A stretch of 64,000 nucleotides of DNA, from assembly GCA_905178155.1 (NCBI GenBank), contig CAJINV010000009.1, positions 917,415 through 981,414 on the forward strand, read 5' to 3'. Within the stretch, counting starts at the first letter, position 1. Each line of letters opens with the position of its first letter. Positions 1 through 11,611 of the stretch are shown here, one piece after another. The notes under the pieces were generated by a model, which was not told where the DNA came from, did not search any database, and saw only the letters and a list, made by a program, of their open reading frames with translations. The translations under genes were made by a program, and so were the position numbers. The stretch comes from Amoebophrya sp. A120 (lineage: Eukaryota; Sar; Dinophyceae; Syndiniales; Amoebophryaceae).

Positions 1-1200
1 GCCCTCATCCGGAGCCTGGACCCCCTCCTTCCAAACCTCCGCCACATTCTTCGGAACCCAGGCGCCCCTCGTCCCAACCCGGAAACGGCCCCGGCCCTCC
101 CGCTGCTTTCTTCTAAATGGCCAGACCCGAGGCGCTTCAGCTTTGAAGGCAAAGCCCATCGCCCCCTTCTGAGCTGAGGCCGCTCAACCCTTGCAGACCT
201 ACCTGCCCCAGAGGCCGAAGCGGGAGGAGCCTGCCTATGCTGGCATCCACGTGGGGCCGTGTCATTTGTCTCGCCTCGAGCCACCTCGCAGTCGGGGGCG
301 GGTTTTACAAAAATGGCCGGAGTTGAGGCGCTTCACTTCACGAAGGGCAACCAGCTTGCCGAACCACGGCGAAGGCGCTCAGCTTTGTTGGCTTTGCTTG
401 TCCACGGCCCGAAACCTCTTGCGCCCTGGCCTATGCGAAGCCGGGCGCGGACCTAATGCCCTTCCTTTTCCGAGCTGGCCCTAGCGTGGCGCCACATCGA
501 CGACGACTTAAAACACCCCACAAGAGAATGCCTGGAGGGCGCCGGAAGGAGGGCTCGGGCAGCCACCTTCCGGCAAAGCCTTGCAGCTACACACCGCGAG
601 GGGACCACAGAGCGCACCCCCTGAAAACCGGAGCCGGGCCCCTCACTATTCAGAACATGCCCTAAAGTGGTTCGCAACGCACTCCACTCAGCTGGTTTCT
701 TAGCCACAATCTTCATAGTGCCAGTGCCGATCGTGAATGCTTGCCGTCTGTAGAGGTGTCGCTCTGCCACTCAGAGGGGCGAACTACAGACGCTCCCGGC
801 GGCCAGAACCCCTATGCCCTGCCCCCAAATCGCGGCCCCCGATGGCCGACAAAACCGCCGAAAACCGAAAACACGCAGAGCCACCAAACTGAGCCGAAAC
901 ACCTAAGACCGAGAAACACAAGCCGGCGACCAGTGCAACTGCTCCAGTTTTTTCTTCGGGCAAAGGCCCCAACGTGGGCGGCAGGCCTGTGCCCGGGCGA
1001 CGACCACAACAGAGCAGGATGCCAGGAGTGAGGTCATAACCCAGAGGGCCGAAGCGCTTAACGTGCGAAATAAAAAGCGCGGCGCCGGCGCTGCCGTCGC
1101 TACTTCTTGCAGAACTGTAGCGGTTCGACTCTGGCAGCAGCTCCGTGGCTGGGCAACTTGCACAAGCAAAGGAGGCGCGCAATGTTTTGCCATTGGCGCT
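1..1200. other. GC-rich non-coding island A
   Basis: A strikingly GC-rich stretch at the left edge of the window, unlike the AT-rich DNA that follows from about 1200. It carries diverged internal repeats: a segment reading ATGGCC...GAGGCGCTTCA near 116, again near 312, and a related GGCGAAGGCGCTCAGC near 367. Open frames occur on both strands but have no domain, splice logic or codon pattern of a gene, so they look like by-products of GC richness. Similar islands recur at about 25.9-26.9, 32.5-33.1 and 44.2-44.9 kb. I see no rRNA or tRNA in it. It probably continues left of the window. Confidence 0.5.
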
Positions 1201-1568
1201 ATTCGAAAACTGCGAAATTTAAATTTTCGAACATGGTACTAGACATGAATTTCTCTGAGCCCATAAAGACGTCCGGGCAAAAGACAGGTAGCGCCATGTG
1301 AGATATGGTTCAAAGCTGAATGTCAAGCAGCCTCTACCATTTTTGTTAAAAGCATTATCAACTTGGTTGCGGATTCACTCAGCTCGTCCAACATGACTGC
1401 TTTGTCAGAAAAGCCACCGGTTTCTGTCACATTCACCATGATCTTTCCCGCAAACGCATCTGTCCCGGGGTCCACGTCCTTGCGCTCGGATATGCACTTG
1501 GGGGAAAATCCTGACTCGGTAGAATAAGTACCTGCTTTGGTTCATACATGATATCTATGTCTATTTTG

Positions 1569-3184
1569 TCATAAGCATATTATCGGATGCCAGTCCCAGG
1601 ACGCAACCACGAAGGAATGTGAACGTGCATCGACGAGCCTGACACAGAGTCTAAATTTTTCTCCGATCATACCAATCTCGGTGCCCACGGTCGCGGAAAA
1701 GGCATGCCGTACCTGATGTAGCATTTGTTGATCAAGGTTATGCGTTAATTTGTAGTGAGTGTGAGAGCGAGAAAGCTTACATGTACATACTCTTAATTTT
1801 GAAAACAAAGGTATCTTTCCATGACGGACAGGCACAGGATCTATTTGATTACGAAAAACCAATTTTGTTGTATGTGAAAAATCCGTCACCGTCCTTGTGT
1901 AAAATGATCTCAGTACGATTTCAAAGTCTTCCTTTCGCAACACTTTTTGCTGCTTGGACGGTAGTGACTGCGACAGGTTTCGTATCGTCCGATTCTGCAG
2001 GTTCTTGCCTGGAAAACGGCCGTGTGACTTTATTGTCGCTGTTTGGTACTTGTCAATGGCGCCCGGCGTCCACGTCAAGGTCCACAGCAGTTCTGGCGCC
2101 TGCGTTTTCTTCGGGCTGGACTTGTTTTGCTTGGCGTGGAAAAAGGGCTCGTGCGCCGTGCTGGGTGGCATTTGCTCCTGCACGGTGGACGACGAAGAAG
2201 CGGCCGGCGCGAGGGACACGTTTGTGGAGTAGGGTTTCACCTCAAACTTGTTTTTGAAGGAGTCCGTGATGGTCAACTTCTTTACTTGATCGGTTATACC
2301 ATAGGTTTCCTTGTCCGCTTCGTCCGTGTAATCCACTTCGGCGTAGAAGATCGACCGTCCGAAACTGGAGCGCTCGTATCCAGGGAAAACGAAAAAACAT
2401 CCAATTTGTCATGCAGAACCTACATAAATTGCTGTGTTTGTCATGTTGGGAAACTAAGGGCAGGGCGTCCCTTTGTAAACCAAAGCTACAAACTTGAAAC
2501 CTTCAGGTCCTTCAGGTGTGGCACCGCGCAAGCACGAATACCGGCGGAAATCGTGAGGTACCGCGCAAGCACGAATACCGGCGGAGTGGTGACGACCGAA
2601 AGGGTCAGGTAAACTCTAAAACATAAACTTGAACAACGCGATTTCTACCGAGAGACAACAACAGAAACTCCGAGAGACAACGATTTCTACCGAGAGACTC
2701 CGAGAGACAACGCGATTTCTACCGAGCGACAACGATTTCTACCGAGAGACAACAGACAACAATAAATTTCTGTGTTTGTCATGCAAAAAATGGATGCGAA
2801 TGGATTTTTTTCTGTGGATAGCTCGCGGTCATCGTCCACAAACTTCTTCTCGTCGTCCTCGGCCCACTGTGCGCCGCAGCGGATCGCCTCGGGAACGGTG
2901 TTATCAAACAACGGGTCTTTGGCTCGGGCCTCGCGCTGTTCGGGGGTGAGCTCGTCGTCCAAGTTGCCATGTCTCTGCTCCGCTGCTGGGTCTTTGGTGG
3001 TGGGAAGATTCGCCGCGGCCGCAAAAAGCTCGGAAATCGCGTTGCCCGCGCTGGGAGGACCGGAGGACAACATTTGTTCTGAAAACCAACTATTTGGCCG
3101 CAAAAACAAACTACCAAGGTCAAGAAATGACTGAGACTGAGTAGATACCTGACCACGTAGTTGCTCTAGCTCAAGTTCGGACAA
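1569..3184 (-). CDS. Unknown protein with one introner; 5' end uncertain
   Basis: Not recognised. Supported segments: an exon starting near 3078 (acceptor TTTTCAG) down to 2821; an introner at 2377-2820; an exon from 2371 to 1791; a 78-nt GT-AG intron (donor GTATGT, acceptor CATCAG); and a last exon 1712-1569 ending in TGA. Removing the introner plus one 5-bp duplication joins ...DDRE to RSSFGRSIFYAE in frame. The first half is acidic and Ala/Glu-rich; the second is basic, with the C-terminus ending WDWHPIICL. A short upstream exon with SELELEQLRG near 3184-3130 probably belongs, but its phase does not fit a standard donor, and exons up to about 3470 are possible. No signal peptide or membrane segment is obvious. 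Confidence 0.4.
2377..2820. mobile_element. Introner element 1 (444 bp, with internal tandem repeats)
   Basis: The element begins TATCCAGGGAAAACG and ends TTTTTTTCTGTGGATA, an imperfect terminal inverted repeat, and is flanked by the direct repeat GCTCG at 2372-2376 and 2821-2825. Just inside both ends lie copies of TTTGTCATG. Its ends resemble the 109-bp elements at 17263 and 56493, so it appears to be an expanded member. The interior holds two copies of a ~26-bp repeat (about 2522-2587, containing GCACGAATACCGGCGGA) and several copies of CGATTTCTACCGAGAGAC (about 2638-2755). Excision with one GCTCG copy restores the host frame. Confidence 0.85.
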
Positions 3185-3189
3185 ATCAC

Positions 3190-6100
3190 AAGCACCGCGC
3201 GTCGTCTAATTCTATCCGACCATTTTTTAACAGGAAACTCGATGTCTCTACACACCAACTCAACTGGCTGGCTCGCTCACGTTCTCCGAAATAATCTTCG
3301 TGTTCTCTCAATAGCTCTGAACTTCCGATGCTCTCAAAAACGTCGAAGCTGTCGCTCGACGTCCTACCTGTGCTCGTAGAAGTACTCCTCCTTCGATAGC
3401 TTGATGCTTGATGCACTTTGCGTTTGCAGTGCCTCACTTCTATATCAATATTTTCATGACCTGGTAACATCAGGTACTACTCGAAAGTAGATACGGTTGC
3501 GAAGCTGCGATGGTGTACTTACGTCACTATACAGTGACGTAGATGTTGCTCATCAGACTTTTCACACCCCCAAGATGTAGACACTGAACAAGAAAAGCAA
3601 CACGACGGTAACGTCGCCTGCCAACATAAGGAAGCCGGGGTGAGTTCGCTCTCCTCGAAAATCAGGATGGTTATTCAGTTGTGTACACAACGAAAAGAAT
3701 GCAACATGAGGCAGGGGACGGGGTAAAACGAATGGCATGAATTTCTCCGTGCAACAAACAAAACAAAGTAGTAGAACTGACGGCAAGTGGTCTGCAAGCG
3801 CAGTCTAGCAGAAGTTCAGGATTTCTCGTCTTTACTCGCTTCCATTTCCTCATCTTGTCTGAGCTCGGATCGAAGGGCACACAACAGCGACCAACTGTAT
3901 TTCAATTTCTCGTTCTCCTTACTACAAAACGGAGATTGACATTGTTTTTTTCGCCAATTTATGCGGCTGCTGTTGAAGGATGAAAAAGTGAAAATTTTCT
4001 TTACTTACTCTACTAGAGGCTGTAGTAATTTGTCGTAGCAGACAGCACCGGCGTGGTTGTGTACTAGAAGTGAAGTTGCGTTGTCATCGGTACTTTGAAT
4101 TTGATGACACCGGTCTGACATTGCCTTCTCCTCGCGAGTTTTTCAAGAGTTTCCTGCCGCGCGCCTCATGTCCGGAAATAATAGACACTAGCGGCCGATG
4201 GAAGACTGCTCTACACATGCTAGCGTCACAACAATGCTGTTGCGGTTCGTGTCGAGATTGCAGTCCTTGTTGCTGGGTTATGTCAGTCAGGGATTCTTAT
4301 CTGACTTGGTCGTCGCGTAATGACAAAAAGGATGGAAACACAACATATTAACTAGATTGTTGATGAGTGTCGTAAATCTTAAGGGAAGGCTATGAAGCTG
4401 ATCTCACAAACCCACATTCCCCTCCCATAAATCTGTTGTCAAATGGGTCAAACCTGCCATTTCCGATTGGAATGACGAGAGGCATCAATATATTGGTTCA
4501 TTTCAATTTTACTCAGTTCAACTGTTCAAATAGGTAGTGACCATGATGTAGTTCTTTTAAATATGATTCGCTGCGGACAGTGTAATAGGTACAGGTGTAA
4601 AAGCGAAAGTCTGCTTCGTCCGAATCGAGTACGATTTCAACACGACCGATCGAGCGAGGCGTCCCAGGTCGTCAAACAGGACTAGGACTACTTCGCCTTC
4701 CATTGATTGGTTTCACGTCGTCGAGGATGCTTTTGCAGGCCACTTCTGTCGTTATCTGTGGATTTCGTTTTATCCACTGTACTTAATGCCTGCTATACTT
4801 TTTCTTCTTTGTTACCTCTCCGACCCTTGCGGTAAACTAATTAGCCCACCTCGTTGTAAAAAAATCTGCGAAAGAATTAGAGTCAATTCTTGTAGCGGCG
4901 ACGCTCCTCGACTTTCGGCCTATAATTTTTTTTGCTGTCCTGCGTGTTCGGTGGCAGGTCCTGGTCAGCAGTACACATGTACAGTCAGATAGGTACAACA
5001 AATGATTATGTCGAAGAAGTATCTATTTGCTGTTGCTGCTTTTATCTCCAAACGAGACTCAGCAAGGCAACGGCTTTGATTCAGATTTTCTCGATTCTGT
5101 AATAGCCAACGATATTCAGACCGCAACAAATATCGCTTGTTCTGTTTTCGAAATATATCTTTGATATTACCAACGAATAAAAACCATAAACATAGTTGTG
5201 GACAAGCCTAGTTCTAGTACGAATGGAATATATGACGGAAAGTGATAGTAGTACTTAAAATCGTTTTTTTGGTGCAACCTGAGAACGAAAAGACAGATGA
5301 AGAATCCACAAACCGAGGAGGTAGCTTTTGCCCCATCAATACATCTTTCCATCATCAGGTGCGTTTTTGCGTTTTTTTTCTTCTTGACAAAGCAGTAGAT
5401 ACGACTCATCATGATGTAGATACTCAAGGATTTTTTTTCTTGAAACTTTTTGTTTTTAGGAACGAAAAATAAATAGATAAAAGCAGTCGCTTTCAACAGG
5501 ACATTGGAGTAAATCAAACACAAAAAGGAAACTAGACATTAAATGGTTCGTTGAAACAACATCTACACTGGTGTAGTATTCAATTCTTCTGAATAGAATT
5601 GGCACTGACTGGAAAGGAAGAAAAAAAAAGTTAAATTGTTTCAAAAAAGAAGGACCAACGTCGTGATCTTTCACCTATGTATCAATTGCAATACTAGGGA
5701 AAGCCACAGCGGAAAAAAATGTGCAGCCACGCCTTCGCTATCAAGGCGTTCAAAAAGTTCGAAAGATTCGTGCATATTTATAGACGATGCCCTAGTGCTT
5801 TTCCTTTTCCACGGACGCGTCACGACAACATAAGTGACAGCATACTTCTACCTTCTTGACCCTACAGCAAGTTTCATAGAAACAAATGCAGCATCAAATC
5901 TAAGGCGGATACTCATACTTATGCACTTCGATGCTGATGGCGATGGGATTCATGCGGCGCAAGCAGCGGGCACCTTCTATATTAATTTGCCTGGAGTTCC
6001 TGTTCCTGGAATAGGGGTGCGCTGCTTTTTGTCGCAGTGCCGCTCCTTTTTTGCTCCAGTTTGATCTTGCTCTTTCGAATTGCATATCTTTTGGTTTTAC

Positions 6101-6248
6101 CACACCATCTACCTCGACGGCACCAGCGTTGGTTGGAGTACGGCCGTAGTATTGTCTGTAATGCACAAGCGTCGCCTACGCGTTGCAATTTTCTTTTTTT
6201 CAGAATTGATTTTTTTTTCTTTAGATTTACTTTTCTACTTCGTTCTCT
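3190..6248. other. AT-rich intergenic region
   Basis: No supportable gene. Short open frames on both strands lack splice context and domain signatures. A possible exon of the upstream gene lies at about 3470-3190. A small palindrome with 8-bp arms ACGTCACT and AGTGACGT sits near 3523-3542. A segment at about 6190-5985 on the minus strand has an acceptor-like GCGTAG and a short open frame but could not be joined to any gene. Confidence 0.4.
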
Positions 6249-9200
6249 TCACTGTTGGGTACAATTTCCCGATTGAGCCTCGACCGCCTGGCCCTGCTCC
6301 GCAGAGGCAGACGCAGGCTCCTCCGCTGTGGTTGTGGCCTCCTGGTGCTTCTCCGCAGACTTCTCGGGCGTCTTGTGCTTTTTCGATGTCGACACTGCAT
6401 CGGTCTGTTTGAGTCGTGTTATGTCGATTGATAATTGACAGTCTTTCACTTTCTAAATAAGATGAAGTACGTGAAACAACCCGCCAAACCCAGAGCCAGA
6501 TCAAAGATCGTGCATGATTAACATCTTGCTCCTCGTCACAATGATGTAAAACAGGAACAAGAATCCGAATCACTCAGGGAAAACGCCGAGAATTTGATAT
6601 TTGACGCCGTCGATCATGCCCGCATTCATGATTTTCAATCTATATTCGACTTGCATGGAAAACAACATCTACCTGATCTCTCCCTTCTACGGGGGCGGGA
6701 CCCTCCGCACCACCATACTCCTTCTGGTCGGAGCCCTTTCCGCTCCTGTGGCCGTTTTTGTCAACAGCTCCACCGCCGGACTTGGGCGATTTGTGCTCCG
6801 AATGAGATTTCTCCTTCTCATGCGAGTACTTTTCGCCGTGCTTGTCGCGCTTGGAGGGCTTGTAGTCCGAGGGAGATGCGTAATTTTTGTCGTACGCGTA
6901 GTACTCTTTTCCACTACTCGCGTTGCCATACTTATCGTACTTGGAAGCGCCATAATCCTCGTACCGGTCGTACTGCTTCTTGCCACTCGTGCTGTAGCCC
7001 TGCTCATTGTACCAATTGGACTTGTGTTCCCGCTTGCTCGTTCGCTCCTCGCCCCACCATTCCTGTTCCTTGTACGCGCGTTTGTCGTAGGCCCTGCAAG
7101 GACGAAGGAGGAATATATAATCTGCACGTTAGAGTTGTCGACCCTTCGGCCAATCGACAAACTACACCGAAAAAGTAAAAAGGACCAGGGCGGGGGAAAG
7201 CGACAGCTGCATACTCAAGCAGTAGAAAAACTAACTCTACTTCCTCGACGGCCATTTACAAAACAACCTCAACCTAGTACGAAAAATATGAATGAATATC
7301 ATCATGCTTCATTACCTGTCTTGTTTCCACGACTTGTTCCAGTCCTCCTCCCAATGCTGGGCGGCCTGCTTATTTGTTTTACTGTTATCTCCCTCTCCGT
7401 CATCGATGTGTAGTTCGCCGCCGATCGGTCCGCGCTCCCGACGCTCCTCGCTGTACACTTCTCGCGGCTCCCGGTCGTCGTATCGCGCCTTGCCCTTCTT
7501 TCCGGAACCTTTCTTACCGTCGCCCTTCTTTCCGTTTTCGCCCTTGCCTTTCCCGGGCGGAACCTCCCTGCTATCGTGTTCGGCGCTCGCAGAGCTGTAC
7601 GGCTGCTCTTCGCTCTGCTCCGCGTCCTGGGGCTCTTTCGAGGAGCTCTGCTGAAAGTTATTGTCTCGGTCGCCTGCTCCACCGTCACGGTCTCCACCAC
7701 GACCACCGCCTTTCTTGCCATTTCCGCGCTTACCACCCTCCCGTGCCTGGCGCCTGCGTTAAGGTGAGTAGGGTAGCGTCGAATTTGAATGAGTTTCTAC
7801 TTTCGACCAGGCCGAATATACGTACACTGTGAGCACGATGCGCTCAGTTTCATATTTTGTTTTTGACACACGACATAATGCAGCTAAAGTGTTAAGCATC
7901 GTAACATTTAGATAAGAAAAAACATAAAGCTGCAACAGCATATCCAAACATCAATACTCGTGCTTCTCTTTGTAATACTCCTTGTCCTTGACCCGACCAC
8001 CCTGTCGCGTTTCCGCGAGTTTGGCAGTGACAAGTCCCTTCGCGGGATTGTCGCCTTCAAGTGTAGCGGCAACAAGCTTGAACCGCAGCAGAAATGGCAA
8101 TGGGTAAATGCGCTGCTCAACATCCAGACCTACGAAAAATTTTAGTTTGAAAAACTAAAACGACAGCACCAGCTGATCTAACTTCTACGTACAAATACCG
8201 GAATCTCATTCGCTCCGCATTGCTTCAGCAAAATTTTGCTCGACCAACATGAGCAGTTGAAATTCATCATCAGGAGGCCCTTCACGCTCTACTTGCGTGT
8301 CGATAGATTTATGTAGACATGCTCCTTGTCATGATAGTTCGTAAAATTTTTTATGCATTTCCATTTAGTTTCGCTAGTACCTGGGACATCCCCGTAGTCT
8401 GGTTCGGACTCGACCTCGTCTTCGGGGGCAAGTTCCAAAAAGGTCGGGCCACCAATCGCGCGCGCATGAACCGTGACCCACCCGTCCGGTTCGATCGGCA
8501 TGCGAACCACGCCGGGGTCGACACGAATCGTCTCCCCCGCCTGCACACAGGTATCGCCGGGCAAGAGTCGACGGGTTTCCAGCGACGACATATCGGCTGC
8601 TTCGCGGACCTGGTTTATTTCGTTTCCGTTTTCATTAAAGATATGTACCAATTTGCACTCAAAGGCGCGAGCGTCGTCGGCGTGAACATTTGTAGCATAC
8701 GGGGACAATGTAGTTGTGAAGACGGGGTCTAGTTCGGACTCGGCACTGCGGAAATATTGTAAGTAAAACCAACAGCAATACGATAGCGTCTTTGAAGTCT
8801 TCTGCTCCGAGGCGGACACGCCACTTGGTGCCTTTGCCTCCTGATTTTTCCTCAATCGTAAGCTCTGGTGGCGGCAGTTTGGGACTGTTGATGGCGGCAA
8901 CGGGCGGCGCGGGGGCGGGGGCGGCCACAACCTGCTGCACGACGGCCGGGGAGCCTTTATTTCCGGGTGCTTCTTCTGGTTTTCCGACTGCCAATACCGG
9001 GGATGCCGCGTTCGCTGGCTTCATCTTTCCGGGGCCCTTTCCACCGTACGGGTCGATGGCGCCCATCAATGGTCCTCCCTGCTTGCCCGCGGCCATGGGA
9101 TCCATCGGACTCTTGGCAGCTACAACATTCGGATTCGGAAATTGTTGATTGTGCATGTGTTGTCTGATGACTGTTATGAGGGAAGTTTGTGTAGTGCGGT

Positions 9201-11611
9201 GCAATGTAGAAGATCATACTGCACCAGCCCAGCATTTGCACAATGCGGAATGGCAGATCGACTTTGAACTTGAAGTGATGTCGCGTATGCAAATGGATGA
9301 AATATTCATCAGTAGAGCATGAGCGACTACTCACTTGACTTTTTTAGTCTACCAACTGCAGCGCCGTCAAAAAAAAACAAACATTTGATACCTGCAGCCT
9401 TCTGTTGCTGGTACAGCATGGCCATTGCCTGCGCATTGGCCGGATCGTATGGGCTGCCGGGCTTTCCTGCGGCACCCGGTTGCTGCCCCGGCATTGGGAA
9501 TCCTTTGGGTCCCATTGCGCCCGCGAGAAGAGGTTTTCCCTTCAACGGACCTGCCATCAGCTGCGGCTGATACATCGCCGGCACTAAACCCTTCATTTGC
9601 AGTGCGGGGCTGATCATCGGTGGCAGTGCCCCCTTCATCTTGCCTGCAGCAGCAAGCTGTAGAGCCGCGTTCTGGAGCGCGGCCTGCTGCTGTGCCTGCG
9701 CGGCGGCCTGTTGCTGCTGCTGTTGCTGCTGTGCCTGCAATTGCGCCTGCATCGCGGCGTTGACTGGCTGGTGGACCAGCGTGTGTGTGGTGCCATAACC
9801 CGGACTTGCGGCAGTGGGCGAGGGTCCACCGTACTGTCGACTTTGCGTTTGCTGTCCGCCAGGCGTGCCGGCCTGCGGCGCGGAGGAAGAGGAGTTGCCG
9901 GGTTGTTGCCCGCCGTTGATTGCAGCGGTTAAAATTTCCTTTGCCGCCGCCTGCTTTTCTTTCATCTGCCTCTCGTGCTCCGCGTTGGCCTGGACAAGTT
10001 GTGGAGAAGAAACTTCTAGTAGGAGTGACACATACCCAACTCTATTTTGTATGTAGTGAAAATCTTTCCAACTACGCTGCTAAGAGTCAGCGTAAGAGCA
10101 AGAAATAGAAACATTCTCTAATCTACTCTAGGCCGGAACCGCAAGGCTGCAAATTTAGATTTACAAAAAAAAACTACAGCATCTTACCGGTAACGTGAGC
10201 GTGTCGATCCGGAGCTTGTCTTTGGGCATCAAGAACTCTTGTGGGCCTTTTTTGGCGTCGTTCACCTCCACCTTGTATCTACAGGAACTGTCGTCAAAGG
10301 CCTTCACAACTCCCTTGGCACCATTCAATTCTCGAATTGGAAAGTCGATGATGGTCACTTCACTACCGACCGGGATCAGTGACTTTGGTGGAACTGTAGA
10401 AAAGATTGCTTCCAGAATCAGTTTATGGGAGTGCGTGCAGCGAATGTCGCATAATAGATTGGTCTTCGAAAAACTTGGAAACAGAAACACCATCGCAGTC
10501 CATGTGTTTTTGGACGTATGTGTATGTCGTGAAACAAAAAGTTATACCTGGTCTATCGCTTTGCATGGGCGCGTGGTATGCCTGCGGGTAATACAAGTAG
10601 TCGTCCTTATGGTGGCTTAGCTCTTGCATCAGTGCCGCTTCCTGTCTCACCTTTTTTTCCGCGTCCTCTTGCGCTCTTCGGATTGTTTCGTTCATGGACG
10701 GCTTTGCCGCGCTGCCACCGCCACTGCTCGTGTTGCCTGCCGGGGACGTCAATTTGTTGTCGCCGTCTAGAGTTTTCGTTTTTTGAGTATTGTGATGAGT
10801 TACTTGTCCTGTGCTCAAAAGGCTGACACTTTCGTACTTTTTCTCCTTAAACATTGTTGAAGAAACTAGTACCAGCGTCTTGTCGAGTCTCACCTACTTT
10901 TCCATGGCATGTATGAGAGTTCTGTTGGATACTAGTAAGGGATCATTAGGTAGAGGAAATACTGCTGAAAGAATTGAATGGATTTACTCTGGCGCGCAAC
11001 CCGCCGAATACAAAAGTAACGAACATACCTCCCATGCCCATCATTCCCTGTACAGCTCCCATTCCGCCACCTCCTATCTGATTGTTGGTGGGCACCGGTG
11101 GCCCGCTAATTTGTGCCTTTCTCTTGGCTTCGTCATTCAACTTCTTCAACTTTTCGATTTCCTCCGCAGTCGCGGGCGGTTCCATCGCGGGGGCGGCGTC
11201 CCCGGATGGTGCTGGTTCCAGCACGCGCACATTTCGGGCCTGGGGTCGCAGCGTCTGGGGGTCGTAAAATAAGATGAATTCGACGCGCTCCCCGGCAATG
11301 AGACCGATGCGCCCCACTAAATGTGTGTTGTAAACGAAGATATCGCCGGTAATCGACTGCAATTGCTCGGAGGTGATAAACCCAAACCCTTTTCTGGTGG
11401 AGTACGTCTTCACGTGGCCCTGCAGGTAAGTCTCGTCCGTTTCTCTCGCGGGTAATGGCCCGGTGCTTGCTCCTGCAGCCGCCTGCACGGACTTCTGCAA
11501 GTCACTCACCGCGGTCGCGGCATCGGGCGTGTGCAGCGTTGGTGACGCCCCATTCTTTGCAAGGTCGGAGTTGTCGTCCGAGGCCGGAGCTACCACGTCG
11601 GCAGTCGCCAT
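6249..11611 (-). CDS. Cold-shock-domain, Gln-rich and RGG-containing RNA-binding protein (10 exons)
   Basis: Exons: 11611-11029, 10766-10548, 10393-10188, 9989-9392, 9119-~8800, 8745-8381, 8129-7958, 7753-7316, 7093-6673, 6404-6249. Most junctions are GT-AG and phase-consistent; the donor of exon 5 is unclear. Exon 1 starts at ATG and encodes a cold-shock domain at about residues 64-131 (GHVKTYSTRKGFGFIT, DIFVYNTHL, GERVEF). Exon 3 encodes a KOW/SH3-like module (LNGAKGVVKAFDDSSCRYKV). Exon 4 is rich in Gln/Ala. Exon 6 has a GWVTVHARAIGGPTFLEL module. Exon 8 has a GGGRGGDRDGG stretch and Lys-rich repeats; exon 9 is rich in Tyr/Lys/Ser. This domain mix suggests a cytoplasmic or nuclear mRNA-binding protein, which is an inference. 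Exons 8-10 could be a separate gene if the exon 7 donor (CACGA/GTATTG) is wrong, because TGA follows a few bases later. Confidence 0.62.

Noticed and set aside
1105-1150. T-loop-like GGTTCGACTCT near 1121, possible tRNA
   Set aside because: No complementary T-stem, anticodon arm or acceptor stem could be folded around it.
6601-7413. 270-codon plus-strand frame with hydrophobic stretches
   Set aside because: It is antisense to two well-spliced minus-strand exons (7753-7316 and 7093-6673) and runs through their intron.
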